A DNA stretch of 64,000 nt, taken from Renibacterium sp043789415 (GTDB lineage Bacteria > Actinomycetota > Actinomycetes > Actinomycetales > Micrococcaceae). Shown here one piece after another: positions 51,114-58,667 of this stretch. The notes under the pieces were generated by a model. It saw only the letters and a list, made by a program, of their open reading frames with translations, was not told the origin of the DNA and made no database searches. Both the position numbers and the translations under genes were made by a program. The number at the start of each line of letters is the position of its first letter. Positions within the stretch are counted from its first letter, which is position 1. The stretch spans positions 620,001 through 684,000 of the forward strand of contig NZ_JBDLLW010000001.1 in assembly GCF_043789415.1 (NCBI RefSeq), written 5' to 3'.

Positions 51114-52016
51114 TTACTGGCAGTCCGGCATTGGTTGAACGGTAACGCCTGCTCCCCAAGGGTTGTAGATTGGGAATCCGTAGCAAGTGTACGGGCTGTA
51201 GTGACTCTGCTTGGACCATAGATTGCCAATGGCCTGCATGACGTCCTTTGCTCCGCCAGCACCGATCAGACCACAGACGATGGAAAAGATTTTCCCAGGT
51301 ATTCCGCCGACCATCGAAAGAACACAGCCTCCACCGACACTAGAAGCCATGATCGTACCAACGACTCGCCCTACTGCCTCAGCCTGGTATCCCCACATAG
51401 CAACTATGGGATAAGGAATCCATTGGATGCTGGGATCTGCAACAATTGGGAATGTCGCGTGGGTTGTATCAACGTGCTGACTGATGAGGTCGCCTGAAAC
51501 CGTGTAAGAGGTGGAAAGCTTCTTACCGGTGGCGTCCAATGCCCAAGGCGCTTTAACGAACGGCATGGAAACTGGCCCGTTTACTAACTTAATTGATCCA
51601 TCAGCATTGATTGAGGGTTTAAATCCATTCGGGATGCTGATTTTAAAGTCGGCTTTAGAGGTTCCGCTGTGAAGGACCGTGATCAAACTCTGGGCGTCGC
51701 TGCCTTTAGCAATAACAGAATTTTGCTTATCTACAGCCGCGATTCCGGCCAAAGGAACATCCTCAGGGCGCTTCGAAAGGCTTTTAAGCGTCAAAGCTCC
51801 AACGATTGTCTGCTGATTGGAGGTAACTGCGTTCTTCGGCAAAACTTCGGGAGACTTCTGAGTAACTTTGTTTACGATAGTAAGCGCGCTTTCAGGAGTC
51901 GACTTATCAGGGATTGAAGAAGCTTGTGCTACTCCGACTCCACTTAACGCAACAGATGCTATGACTGTAGTCATACCAATCGCCAGCACCTTGCCTACAA
52001 ATTTTGCTACCTTCAT
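51114..52016 (-). CDS. Secreted pro-protein with FPIVADP motif and a Gly/Cys-rich C-terminal domain
   Basis: The 300-residue protein has a clear signal peptide (cleavage near AQA-SS, ~31). Residues ~35-190 are a beta-rich region ending in DTTHATFPIVADPSIQW, a junction motif common in actinobacterial secreted proteins. The C-terminal ~100 residues contain hydrophobic Gly-rich helices and four cysteines (GGGCVL, SIVCGL, YTCYGF, PDCQ). This could be a propeptide plus a bacteriocin-like or surface-active peptide. It is oriented against the late genes, like a lysogenic-conversion gene. I do not recognise the family beyond the motif. Confidence 0.6.
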   Translation of the reverse strand: MKVAKFVGKVLAIGMTTVIASVALSGVGVAQASSIPDKSTPESALTIVNKVTQKSPEVLPKNAVTSNQQTIVGALTLKSLSKRPEDVPLAGIAAVDKQNSVIAKGSDAQSLITVLHSGTSKADFKISIPNGFKPSINADGSIKLVNGPVSMPFVKAPWALDATGKKLSTSYTVSGDLISQHVDTTHATFPIVADPSIQWIPYPIVAMWGYQAEAVGRVVGTIMASSVGGGCVLSMVGGIPGKIFSIVCGLIGAGGAKDVMQAIGNLWSKQSHYSPYTCYGFPIYNPWGAGVTVQPMPDCQ

Positions 52017-52585
52017 GACAACCTTTCAATTAATACGCAGTGTGGATTAACTGCTTTTCAAGACTCTCAGTGAAAGCTGGACGTTTGCTGGTAATTCGGT
52101 AACGAAACAATTACGGATACTGTGAAATTCGACTTGCGAAGCAACTCGGAATCAGACACCCAGACACCCAATCGCTGAAAGTTTTTAGTTTAAATAAAAT
52201 AAAATTGCTGATTCTTGCACAAATCACGCAAAGGGCATCGCGACACGCCGGTAGACTCGAATATTTTTGTATCCGATACATGCGTTCAACATGCTAAAAA
52301 CCCCGAGATTCCGGGAAACTTGAAGTGGACTAAGGTAGCCGACAAGAGGTCAAAATAACAAAGGTGTAGTTACTACTTCTCCAATGCCATCGACGACCGA
52401 TAAAATCATCCTGTAAGCACGAAAGCCCCAGCACGAAGGTCGCGTTGGGCGCGTTACGTACTGGGGTTTCAGCATCTGCCAAGATAATGAAAACCTACAC
52501 CGACGAAAGTTGGTTGACAAGCACCGAGCTTGTTCTGCCTTCTGTGTCGCTGCGTAACCGCGTGCGTACAGAAAGGTGAATAATC
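52017..52585. other. Gene-poor prophage stretch with a hairpin
   Basis: No convincing gene. An AT-rich part (~52185-52215) may hold the promoter of the minus-strand pair. GAAAGCCCCAG (52421-52431) and CTGGGGTTTC (52461-52470) form a stem with one bulge and a 29-nt loop; without a U tract it may be a structured leader or operator. A TTGACA at ~52513 lacks a partner -10. Confidence 0.4.
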
Positions 52586-52777
52586 ATGGTTCACAACTAT
52601 AAGCCGGGCGAGGAAACTCCTTATTCGGGACAGTATGAGATCATCGGTCCGCGTGGCGGAAGGACCGGCGAGGAACGCACTGGAATTCAGGGCAACCCTC
52701 TCCCCCCGACCCCAAAACCGGGACAAACTTTTGTCCTAGTTGACCGAAGCCGAAACGGCGCAGGTCGTAATAAGTAA
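52586..52777 (+). CDS. YjzC-like small protein
   Basis: The 63-residue protein starts MVHNYKPGEETPYSGQYEII and continues GPRGG ... ERTGIQGNPLPPTPKPGQTF, the pattern of the YjzC family (pro-x-x-GxY-x-x-xGPRGG). The family is small, soluble and of unknown function, common in phages and Firmicutes. AGAAAGGTG precedes ATG; a terminator follows. Confidence 0.7.
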   Translation: MVHNYKPGEETPYSGQYEIIGPRGGRTGEERTGIQGNPLPPTPKPGQTFVLVDRSRNGAGRNK

Positions 52778-52786
52778 GTAGTAATC

Positions 52787-52814
52787 GTGCCCCCGTCAGC
52801 AATGGCGGGGGCAC
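52787..52814 (+). terminator. Terminator after the YjzC-like gene
   Basis: GTGCCCCCG and CGGGGGCAC form a 9-bp stem over a 10-nt loop, then CTCCTTTG. Its presence argues that the next gene does not start at the GTG inside this hairpin. Confidence 0.75.
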
Positions 52815-52834
52815 TCCTTTGTTTGGGAGTGACC

Positions 52835-53317
52835 TTGGACGCAGAGACATGGAGATTGCTCATCTCGGTAGGTATCACCGGCGTAGTCGGACTTGGTGCT
52901 GCCGGGATTGCCGCTTGGGTGGCTCGCAAAGGGGTAGCCGACGCTCGGTGGCACCAACGAGAGCAATGGCTTCTTGAACGGCGATACGAAGCATACATTG
53001 AAGCAGTAGAACGCCTCCTTAAAGCTGTAGCAAGTACTCGTGATTCCATAAGAGAAGAAATACTAAAAGCTGAGTTCAAAGATGCTGTTACCTATGACAG
53101 ACTCCTTGGAACAAAGTTCAGACTTCTTGCTCCAAATGAAGTTAGTCAGTATGCAGATGAAGTCCTAAGGGGGCTGCAATTAGGTTGGATAGGACTTACT
53201 CCATCGGGTGAAGAGTCTCTTACCTTCCAACAACATGCGGAGATGTCGCTAATAAAAACTATCGACATCATCCGCAACGAACTAGCAGGTGTGAGGAGTG
53301 ATCCAGAAAATGGATGA
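52835..53317 (+). CDS. Single-TM protein, first of a related pair at the right end of the prophage
   Basis: About 160 residues from TTG 52835 (GGGAG 5-6 nt upstream). One N-terminal TM helix (LLISVGITGVVGLGAAGIAA) precedes a cytoplasmic helical domain (RWHQREQWLLERRYEAYIEA; TKFRLLAPNEVSQYADEVLR). It shares topology and the FRL-[LI]-AP motif with the next protein, which it overlaps by 8 bp. Function unknown; this place beside attR often carries defence or superinfection-exclusion genes. Confidence 0.6.
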   Translation: MDAETWRLLISVGITGVVGLGAAGIAAWVARKGVADARWHQREQWLLERRYEAYIEAVERLLKAVASTRDSIREEILKAEFKDAVTYDRLLGTKFRLLAPNEVSQYADEVLRGLQLGWIGLTPSGEESLTFQQHAEMSLIKTIDIIRNELAGVRSDPENG

Positions 53318-53756
53318 GTTACTAAAAAGTGGTCAGTGGTGGTGGCTACTTGTTGTGCCGATTCTTACGGGAGCCTTCGCTCTCGGTGGTTCTTGGTTGG
53401 GTGCGAAGCTTGGAAAGACCACAGAACATCAACAATGGATCAGGAACGAGAAGACCGAAGTTTACAGTCAACTCATGAGCATGGTTACTCAAATTAGTTT
53501 TCTCATTACTGGAATGAAATTTTCACTAAAATCTGCCGCGTTCGAACGTGACCCTCTTATGAAGAAGAGCGCGGCGAGATTTCGGCTTATTGCTCCTAAA
53601 CACATCCAGAATCTTTATAGTGATCACCGTCATATCACGATGACTTGCCTAACCAAGCTCAGAGCTAAGGAAGAACTATCATCTTCTGAAATTGAGCTTT
53701 ACACCAGCACACGGGACAAACTTGAAGATATGATGAGATTCGACTTAGGTATCTAA
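53310..53756 (+). CDS. Single-TM protein, second of the related pair
   Basis: A 148-residue protein from ATG 53310 (an in-frame GTG at 53298 overlaps its own GAGGAG). One TM helix (WWWLLVVPILTGAFALGGSW) and a helical cytoplasmic part (HQQWIRNEKTEVYSQLMSMV; ARFRLIAPKHIQNLYSDHRH). The gene ends inside the attP arm: its last codons overlap the 13-bp inverted repeat. Confidence 0.6.
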   Translation: MDELLKSGQWWWLLVVPILTGAFALGGSWLGAKLGKTTEHQQWIRNEKTEVYSQLMSMVTQISFLITGMKFSLKSAAFERDPLMKKSAARFRLIAPKHIQNLYSDHRHITMTCLTKLRAKEELSSSEIELYTSTRDKLEDMMRFDLGI

Positions 53757-53901
53757 ATATTCCTTGACAACCGGGCACGTCACCGCGCTCATTTCCATCG
53801 GATGAACGGGCTCGCTGCAGCAGGCTGGTCCAGTAGTTGCTCCCGGCGGACCAGATCAGCCGGAGCGATATTCCAGGGTTCGATGCGATCAGTCGTTTCA
53901 T
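53665..53901 (-). pseudogene. 5' half of the Flp-pilin-like gene, fused to a phage-derived tail
   Basis: ATG 53901 opens a frame whose first 44 residues are host (MKRLIASNPGISLRLIWSAG ... ERGDVPG) and whose remaining 34 are read from the prophage before a stop at 53665. ERGDVPG is the prepilin-type leader end that should be followed by WVMVTLMSAVLVAALLA, now at attL. The chimera lacks the transmembrane assembly helix and is presumably non-functional. Confidence 0.85.
53748..53770 (+). other. attR
   Basis: GGTATCTAAATAT (53748-53760), TCCTTGA, then the core CAA (53768-53770) followed by host CCGGGCACG. The arm is the perfect reverse complement of 34488-34500 at attL. The reconstructed attP has arms 16 bp apart with the core between them; attB reads CACC-CAA-CCGGGC. 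Confidence 0.8.
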
Positions 53902-53923
53902 GCTGTGCCCTTTCCAGATCGGA

Positions 53924-54865
53924 TTAGAAATTCACACTGAGCAGTTGCAGCCCCGGGAAGGCCGCGAAGATGACGGTCAGTGGCAAAATGCCGAAGACCA
54001 AGGGAACCATCATGGCGATCTCCTTCTTGCCTGCGGATTCAATGAGCTGGCGTTTGGCGTGTTCTTGAACATCTTGAGCCTGGGCTCTTAAGACCTCGGC
54101 CAGCGGGGTGCCGCGTTCGACGGCGACCGCCAGGCCGTCGGCGAACCTCGCCAAAGGGGCCAGCTGGCTGCGCTGAGAGAAATTCGTCAAAGCGTTCACG
54201 AGTGGGACCCCGCTGCGGCTCTGCGCCAGAATGCCTTCAAATTCCTGAGCGAGTTCGCCTCGGGAGATTCGGCAGACCCGTTCCAGAGCGGCAGCTACGC
54301 TTTCCCCGGCGGCTACGGACAAGGCCAGGAGCTCCGCCAACGCCGGGAACTCAGCCAGCAACCGGGCCTCGCGCTGCCTTATCCTGCGATTCAGCAGGGC
54401 ATCACGCCCTAGAAATCCCAGGAATCCGGCGGCTACCACGAACACCACAGCGAACAGCGGACTATAGCTGCCGATCAGGGCAAAGCAGATCATGCAGAGC
54501 CCGGAAAGCAGCGCCGCAAGAATGGCCCAGGCAATCTGCTCCGCTCGAAAGTTGAGCACAGAACGGCTCTTTCCCGCACGCTCCAATCTGCGCTGAAGGG
54601 CTCTCCCGCTCACATCGGTCTTCCTCAACCATCCGGAGGAGAAGCGGATCAGATACCGCGCCAAGCTTTCCAAGGGCTCAAAGATCGCCGGCTTCTCGGC
54701 TCGGATCAGCAGTCTGGATCCTGTGGTCACGGCTCTCAGCTGAGGTTCGATCCGATCAGAGAATCTCGGACGCCGCATCCAGGGAATACCGAGCAGTACC
54801 AGCCAGAGCCCAGCTCCTAAACAGCTGCCAACAGCTATCGCCTGCCCCAACAGTTTGGCATTCAT
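53924..54865 (-). CDS. tadC: TadC-like pilus-assembly membrane protein
   Basis: From ATG 54865 the protein is 313 residues, with N-terminal and C-terminal TM helices and a type II secretion F-domain (LLAEFPALAELLALSVAAGE, ALERVCRISRGELAQEFEGI, GIPLVNAL-like SGVPLVNALTNF). It forms the inner-membrane platform with TadB. The start overlaps the tadB TGA by 4 bp; upstream extension in the same frame is not needed. Confidence 0.85.
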   Translation of the reverse strand: MNAKLLGQAIAVGSCLGAGLWLVLLGIPWMRRPRFSDRIEPQLRAVTTGSRLLIRAEKPAIFEPLESLARYLIRFSSGWLRKTDVSGRALQRRLERAGKSRSVLNFRAEQIAWAILAALLSGLCMICFALIGSYSPLFAVVFVVAAGFLGFLGRDALLNRRIRQREARLLAEFPALAELLALSVAAGESVAAALERVCRISRGELAQEFEGILAQSRSGVPLVNALTNFSQRSQLAPLARFADGLAVAVERGTPLAEVLRAQAQDVQEHAKRQLIESAGKKEIAMMVPLVFGILPLTVIFAAFPGLQLLSVNF

Positions 54866-55716
54866 CGTAATATCCGCCGTTCTTCGGGCAATGCCCCGAT
54901 TCTCAGCATCAATCGGTAGCAGATAGCCGAAACCACCAGTCCGGCGCCTAGCAGCATCCATCCGGTGCCTGAGTTATAGGCTTCTACCGTCTTGGGCTGA
55001 GTGGATAGCACCAAGAGCAGCAACCAAGGTGCCGCGACCGCCAGCCGGGCAGCATTGACCGTCCAGGATTGACGTGCTTCCAATTCGGCCCGCGTCTGCA
55101 AGCTCTCACGGAGGAATTGGCTCAAGGTGCCCAGCAACCTGCCGAGCTCCGAGCCGCCGACTTCCCGCGTCAACCGGAGCGCCTCGATCATTCGATCTGC
55201 CGAAGGATCGGCCAGCTGAGCCTTGAGCCGGTCCAGAGCGACGTCGAAGTGACTACCAGCCCGATAGTCGCTCGCAAATCTGCCGAATGACTCTCGCAAC
55301 TCGGCTGGTCCCTTCTCCGCCAACTGAATCAAGGCTTCCGGGAGTCCGAGGCCTGCCCTGACCGCTGAGCGAAGGTGATCCAGCACATCCGGCCACAGCT
55401 GGCGTAATTTAGCTGATCGACGGCGCGCGCGGGTACGAAGAGCAGCGATCGGTAGCCAACTAGTCAAGACCGCCAGACAGCAGGCAATAGACCAGGATCC
55501 GCAGATCAGGGAGGTCGCGAAAAGGCAGAGCAGGCCAAGGATCAATGAACAGGCATACAGGCCCGAAACACTCAGATTCTCGATGCCGGCCCGGCGGAGC
55601 AGCTGTTCAGCAGCTTGGCTGCCCGGTAACTTCATTCCCCGCCAAGGCTCAGACCAGCAGGACCACCAGACCATGAAGAGTCCGATTCCGAGAGCCAGGC
55701 CTAAGATCGCTGCCAT
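54862..55716 (-). CDS. tadB: TadB-like pilus-assembly membrane protein
   Basis: A 284-residue type II secretion F-domain protein (LRQLWPDVLDHLRSAVRAGL, LPEALIQLAEKGPAELRESF, EALRLTREVGGSELGRLLGT) with two N-terminal and two C-terminal TM helices. Start shares one base with the cpaF TAA. Confidence 0.85.
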   Translation of the reverse strand: MAAILGLALGIGLFMVWWSCWSEPWRGMKLPGSQAAEQLLRRAGIENLSVSGLYACSLILGLLCLFATSLICGSWSIACCLAVLTSWLPIAALRTRARRRSAKLRQLWPDVLDHLRSAVRAGLGLPEALIQLAEKGPAELRESFGRFASDYRAGSHFDVALDRLKAQLADPSADRMIEALRLTREVGGSELGRLLGTLSQFLRESLQTRAELEARQSWTVNAARLAVAAPWLLLLVLSTQPKTVEAYNSGTGWMLLGAGLVVSAICYRLMLRIGALPEERRILR

Positions 55717-56954
55717 TAGTTCGCCGCCAAGAGCGAGTTGATCTGATACCCGGCCGCGGAGAACTTATCAGCCGCCGGAACTGATTTGCTCAATAGCTGA
55801 AACATTCCGTCCCGCATTCCGAAGATACGCGAGGTTTCGATGACGCCGTTCTCCACTCGGCGTCCTATTCCCATGATTTCACTCACCTGACGACGCCCGG
55901 TGGCAGATCGCTGACAATGCACCACGAGATCTATACACGAAGCCACCGTGGGTACCACGAACTCCGAGGAAATATTAGCGCCGGCTAAGAGAGGTAAAGT
56001 GCAGAGCTTAGTTATTGCGTCATGGGCGGAATTCGCGTGGATTGTGCACATCCCAGGCATACCGGAATTGAGGGCGATCAGCATATCCAGGCTTTCAGCC
56101 TCTCGGACTTCCCCTATGATCAGGCGATTAGGACGCATTCGCAGAGCTTCTTTGACCAATTTCCGCAGCGGAATTTCCCCTTGACCTTCCAGGTTCTCCT
56201 GGCGGCATTGCATGGCCACGACATCTCGGAGCGGCAATCTGAGCTCGAAGACTTCCTCGACCGTGACGACGCGTTCCCGGGGACCGATGCTGGCCGATAA
56301 GCAATTGAGCATCGTCGTCTTCCCGGCCTGAGTGCCGCCGGACACTAGGATATTCAAACCGGCAGTGACCGCAGCACCGAGAAAGCGAGCTGCTTGGACG
56401 CTCAGACTCCCCAACTCGACAAGATGCTCTAAGCGGCTGGCTCGCACCACGAATTTGCGAATATTGACCGCCCAGTGCTCTCTGGTGATTTCGGGAATCA
56501 CCACGTGCAGCCGAGAACCGTCAGCCAGCGAAGCATCGACGAATGGGGTGCTGAGATCCAAACGTCGGCCAGAGGCCTTGAGCATTCTTTCAACAAGATT
56601 CCGCACCTGCTCTGTGGTGAGCTGAAGCGGAGTCAGCTCGGATTCACCTGCTCGGGCTATATAGATATCCCTCGGCGAATTGATCCAGATTTCCTCCACC
56701 TCCGGATCATCTAAATACGGCTGGAGCTGACCCAAGCCAGCAATCGTGTCAAAAAGAATCTGCTGAGCCTTTTCAACCGATCCCAGCCGGGGCACGGAAC
56801 CTAATAGTGCTCGCTCATCATAATCACGAATGGCCGCACCGATGAGCGATCTGACTTCCGACGATTGTTTCGCTGGGTCAAGCCCGGCGCGTCTCACCAG
56901 TTCGCGAACCTCATCTTCAAGAATCTGAATTGCGCCCAATTGCAGGCCCTTCAC
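55716..56954 (-). CDS. cpaF: CpaF/TadA secretion ATPase
   Basis: The 412-residue ATPase has Walker A LVSGGTQAGKTTMLNCL (~195), Asp box (ERVVTVEEVFELRLP), Walker B (RPNRLIIGEVREAESLDML) and His box (GMCTIHANSAHDAITKL). It powers assembly of Flp-type pili. First gene of the tad cluster as seen here; no cpaE or pilus peptidase lies in the window. Confidence 0.93.
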   Translation of the reverse strand: MKGLQLGAIQILEDEVRELVRRAGLDPAKQSSEVRSLIGAAIRDYDERALLGSVPRLGSVEKAQQILFDTIAGLGQLQPYLDDPEVEEIWINSPRDIYIARAGESELTPLQLTTEQVRNLVERMLKASGRRLDLSTPFVDASLADGSRLHVVIPEITREHWAVNIRKFVVRASRLEHLVELGSLSVQAARFLGAAVTAGLNILVSGGTQAGKTTMLNCLSASIGPRERVVTVEEVFELRLPLRDVVAMQCRQENLEGQGEIPLRKLVKEALRMRPNRLIIGEVREAESLDMLIALNSGMPGMCTIHANSAHDAITKLCTLPLLAGANISSEFVVPTVASCIDLVVHCQRSATGRRQVSEIMGIGRRVENGVIETSRIFGMRDGMFQLLSKSVPAADKFSAAGYQINSLLAAN

Positions 56955-57254
56955 TATTCAGGCAATCTTGCGCATAATCCTAAGTCTCTTATCGATAAAG
57001 GCCAAGAGGTTTTAAACATTGTGGATAATTAATCGAATTCACATCAATTTAACTCAGCAAACACCAGCCGCAGCGACCCGCAAAGTCAGCGACGTCCGAT
57101 TGCTATGACACACTGGCGATGAACCTCGAGGATTGCGGCTGCGCCTCCAATCCTGCGCATTTGTCATGCAGGACCCGGCTATTTCACCGAGGGATCCAGC
57201 TCATCAGTGCAGGTGCTTGAATACCAGGTCTTGGTTCCAGAACCGCCCCGCTGA
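56955..57254. other. Intergenic region between cpaF and rmlCD
   Basis: AT-rich around 56975-57060, which probably holds the cpaF promoter. At its right end a short minus-strand frame reads GGSGTKTWYSSTCTDELDPS before a stop at ~57183; this looks protein-like but has no start or family, and may be a gene remnant. No RNA gene seen. Confidence 0.4.
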
Positions 57255-58667
57255 TCAGTTCTGAAGATTTTTCAGGTAATCCGCGAGTGCTGCGCGCTGG
57301 TCTCTCGGTTCAAAACCTAAAGCTTTGATCTTGTCCAGCGAAAGTGTGCTGTTAATCGGCCGTGGCGCCAGCTGCTTACCCGCGGCGTATTCTTCGCTAC
57401 TGATTCCTCGCACCTCAGTGCGGCTCTTCCCGAGCCCCTCGTAAACTGCGGCCGCAAGCTCGGCCCAGGAACTGGGGGGCCCGTCGTTACTGAGGTTATA
57501 AGTGCCGAAGGGCGCAGCTTCGCTGAGCAAGAAAGCAATTCCTCGTGCCAGCTCGTCCGTGAAACTGAGCCTGCCTATTTGATCATCGACGACGGCCGGT
57601 TGGATGCCTTGCCGGGCCAGATTCGCCATAGTGCGAACGAAGTTCTTTCCCTCTCCGACAACCCAGCTGGTGCGCACAATATAGTGCCGAGGAAGCACGG
57701 AGACCAGAGCATCCGCGGCAGCCTTGGTTTGACCATAGACGCCTAAGGGAGAAAAGGCTTCATCCTCATGGTGTTCTACAGCGGTGCCATCGAAAACATA
57801 GTCGCTGGAAACGTGCACCAGGGTGACATCGTGCTCCAAGGCGAATTTTGCCAGTGAGGCGACCGCTCCGGTGTTAATGGCCCAGGCGTCCGCCCTGCCT
57901 TCCTGATGCTCGGCAGCATCCACTGCGGTATAGGCAGCTGCATTGATGATCACCGAGTAGTCCTGCCACCGGCGCCCGGAGAAGCTCTGAGCGTCTCGGA
58001 GATCGAATTCAGCGCGCCCAGCAAACTCAACGCGGGAATCACTCGCATAAAAGGCTCTCAGCGCTTTGCCTAACTGGCCGTCCGCACCGAGCACCAGAAT
58101 CTTCTTCTCTGCCATCGGCACCACATCGGACAACCTCGGGTGAGCCTCATCCTTCGCGGAAAGCTCGGCTTGCGAAAGCGGGATCGGCCATCTGATGCCC
58201 ACGGTTTCATCCGCCAGATTGAGGAAGGTGTATTGAGCCTGGGCGGCCTCTGACCAGTGATCATTGACCAGATAGGCATAGGCGGTGCCGTCCTCGAGCG
58301 TCTGGAAGGCATTGCCAACTCCACGAGGCACAAAGACCGCCTGGCTGGGATCCAGTTCAGCGGTGAACACCGCTCCGAAAGAAGGGCCCTCGCGCAAATC
58401 AACCCAGGCTCCGAAGATCTTCCCGGCTGCCACTGAAACGTACTTATCCCAGGGTTCGGCGTGAATGCCTCGAGTGGTGCCAGCCTTCTCATTGAACGAG
58501 ATGTTGTTTTGCACCGGGCCGAAGTCGGGCAGCCCCAGAGCCAGCATTTTTTCGCGCTGCCAGTTCTCTTTGAACCAGCCACGGTTGTCACCGTGGACGG
58601 GCAGATCAAAAAACAGCAGGCCCGGAATGGAAGTATGAGTGACGCCGAGCGGTTTTGAAAATTCCAT
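57255..58667 (-). CDS. Fused dTDP-4-dehydrorhamnose 3,5-epimerase / reductase (RmlC-RmlD)
   Basis: The 470-residue fusion has an RmlC cupin (~1-185; FFDLPVHGDNRGWFKENWQR, GTTRGIHAEPWDKYVSVAAG with catalytic His, FVPRGVGNAFQTLEDG) and an RmlD reductase (~190-470; ILVLGADGQLGKALRAFY, HVSSDYVFDG and catalytic YGQTKAAAD). Fusion of these consecutive steps of dTDP-L-rhamnose synthesis is known in Micrococcales. It overlaps rmlB by one base. Confidence 0.92.
   Translation of the reverse strand: MEFSKPLGVTHTSIPGLLFFDLPVHGDNRGWFKENWQREKMLALGLPDFGPVQNNISFNEKAGTTRGIHAEPWDKYVSVAAGKIFGAWVDLREGPSFGAVFTAELDPSQAVFVPRGVGNAFQTLEDGTAYAYLVNDHWSEAAQAQYTFLNLADETVGIRWPIPLSQAELSAKDEAHPRLSDVVPMAEKKILVLGADGQLGKALRAFYASDSRVEFAGRAEFDLRDAQSFSGRRWQDYSVIINAAAYTAVDAAEHQEGRADAWAINTGAVASLAKFALEHDVTLVHVSSDYVFDGTAVEHHEDEAFSPLGVYGQTKAAADALVSVLPRHYIVRTSWVVGEGKNFVRTMANLARQGIQPAVVDDQIGRLSFTDELARGIAFLLSEAAPFGTYNLSNDGPPSSWAELAAAVYEGLGKSRTEVRGISSEEYAAGKQLAPRPINSTLSLDKIKALGFEPRDQRAALADYLKNLQN

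Larger units (their letters stand above)
34479..53770. mobile_element. Complete 19.3-kb siphovirus-type prophage integrated in the tad pilin gene
   Basis: The boundaries are set by the CAA core at 34479-34481 and 53768-53770 and by exact restoration of the interrupted gene. Inside are integrase, replication, lysis, packaging, capsid and tail modules in a sensible order, plus accessory genes at the right end. It looks complete: terminase, portal, capsid, tube, tape measure and lysin frames are all intact. GC is visibly lower than in the host, especially at 36.6-40.4 kb. No repressor or excisionase was recognised. Confidence 0.9.

Noticed and set aside
52469..52726. Minus-strand frame across the YjzC-like gene
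   Set aside because: It is antisense to the better supported YjzC-like frame, which has a ribosome-binding site and terminator.
53764..53769. TTGACA at the attR core as an integrase -35 box
   Set aside because: In the reconstructed attP no -10 lies at a suitable distance (TAGATA would be only 12 nt away), so I do not claim a promoter.
57183..57254. Short protein-like minus-strand frame GGSGTKTWYSSTCTDELDPS
   Set aside because: No start codon, no ribosome-binding site and no recognised family; at most a remnant.
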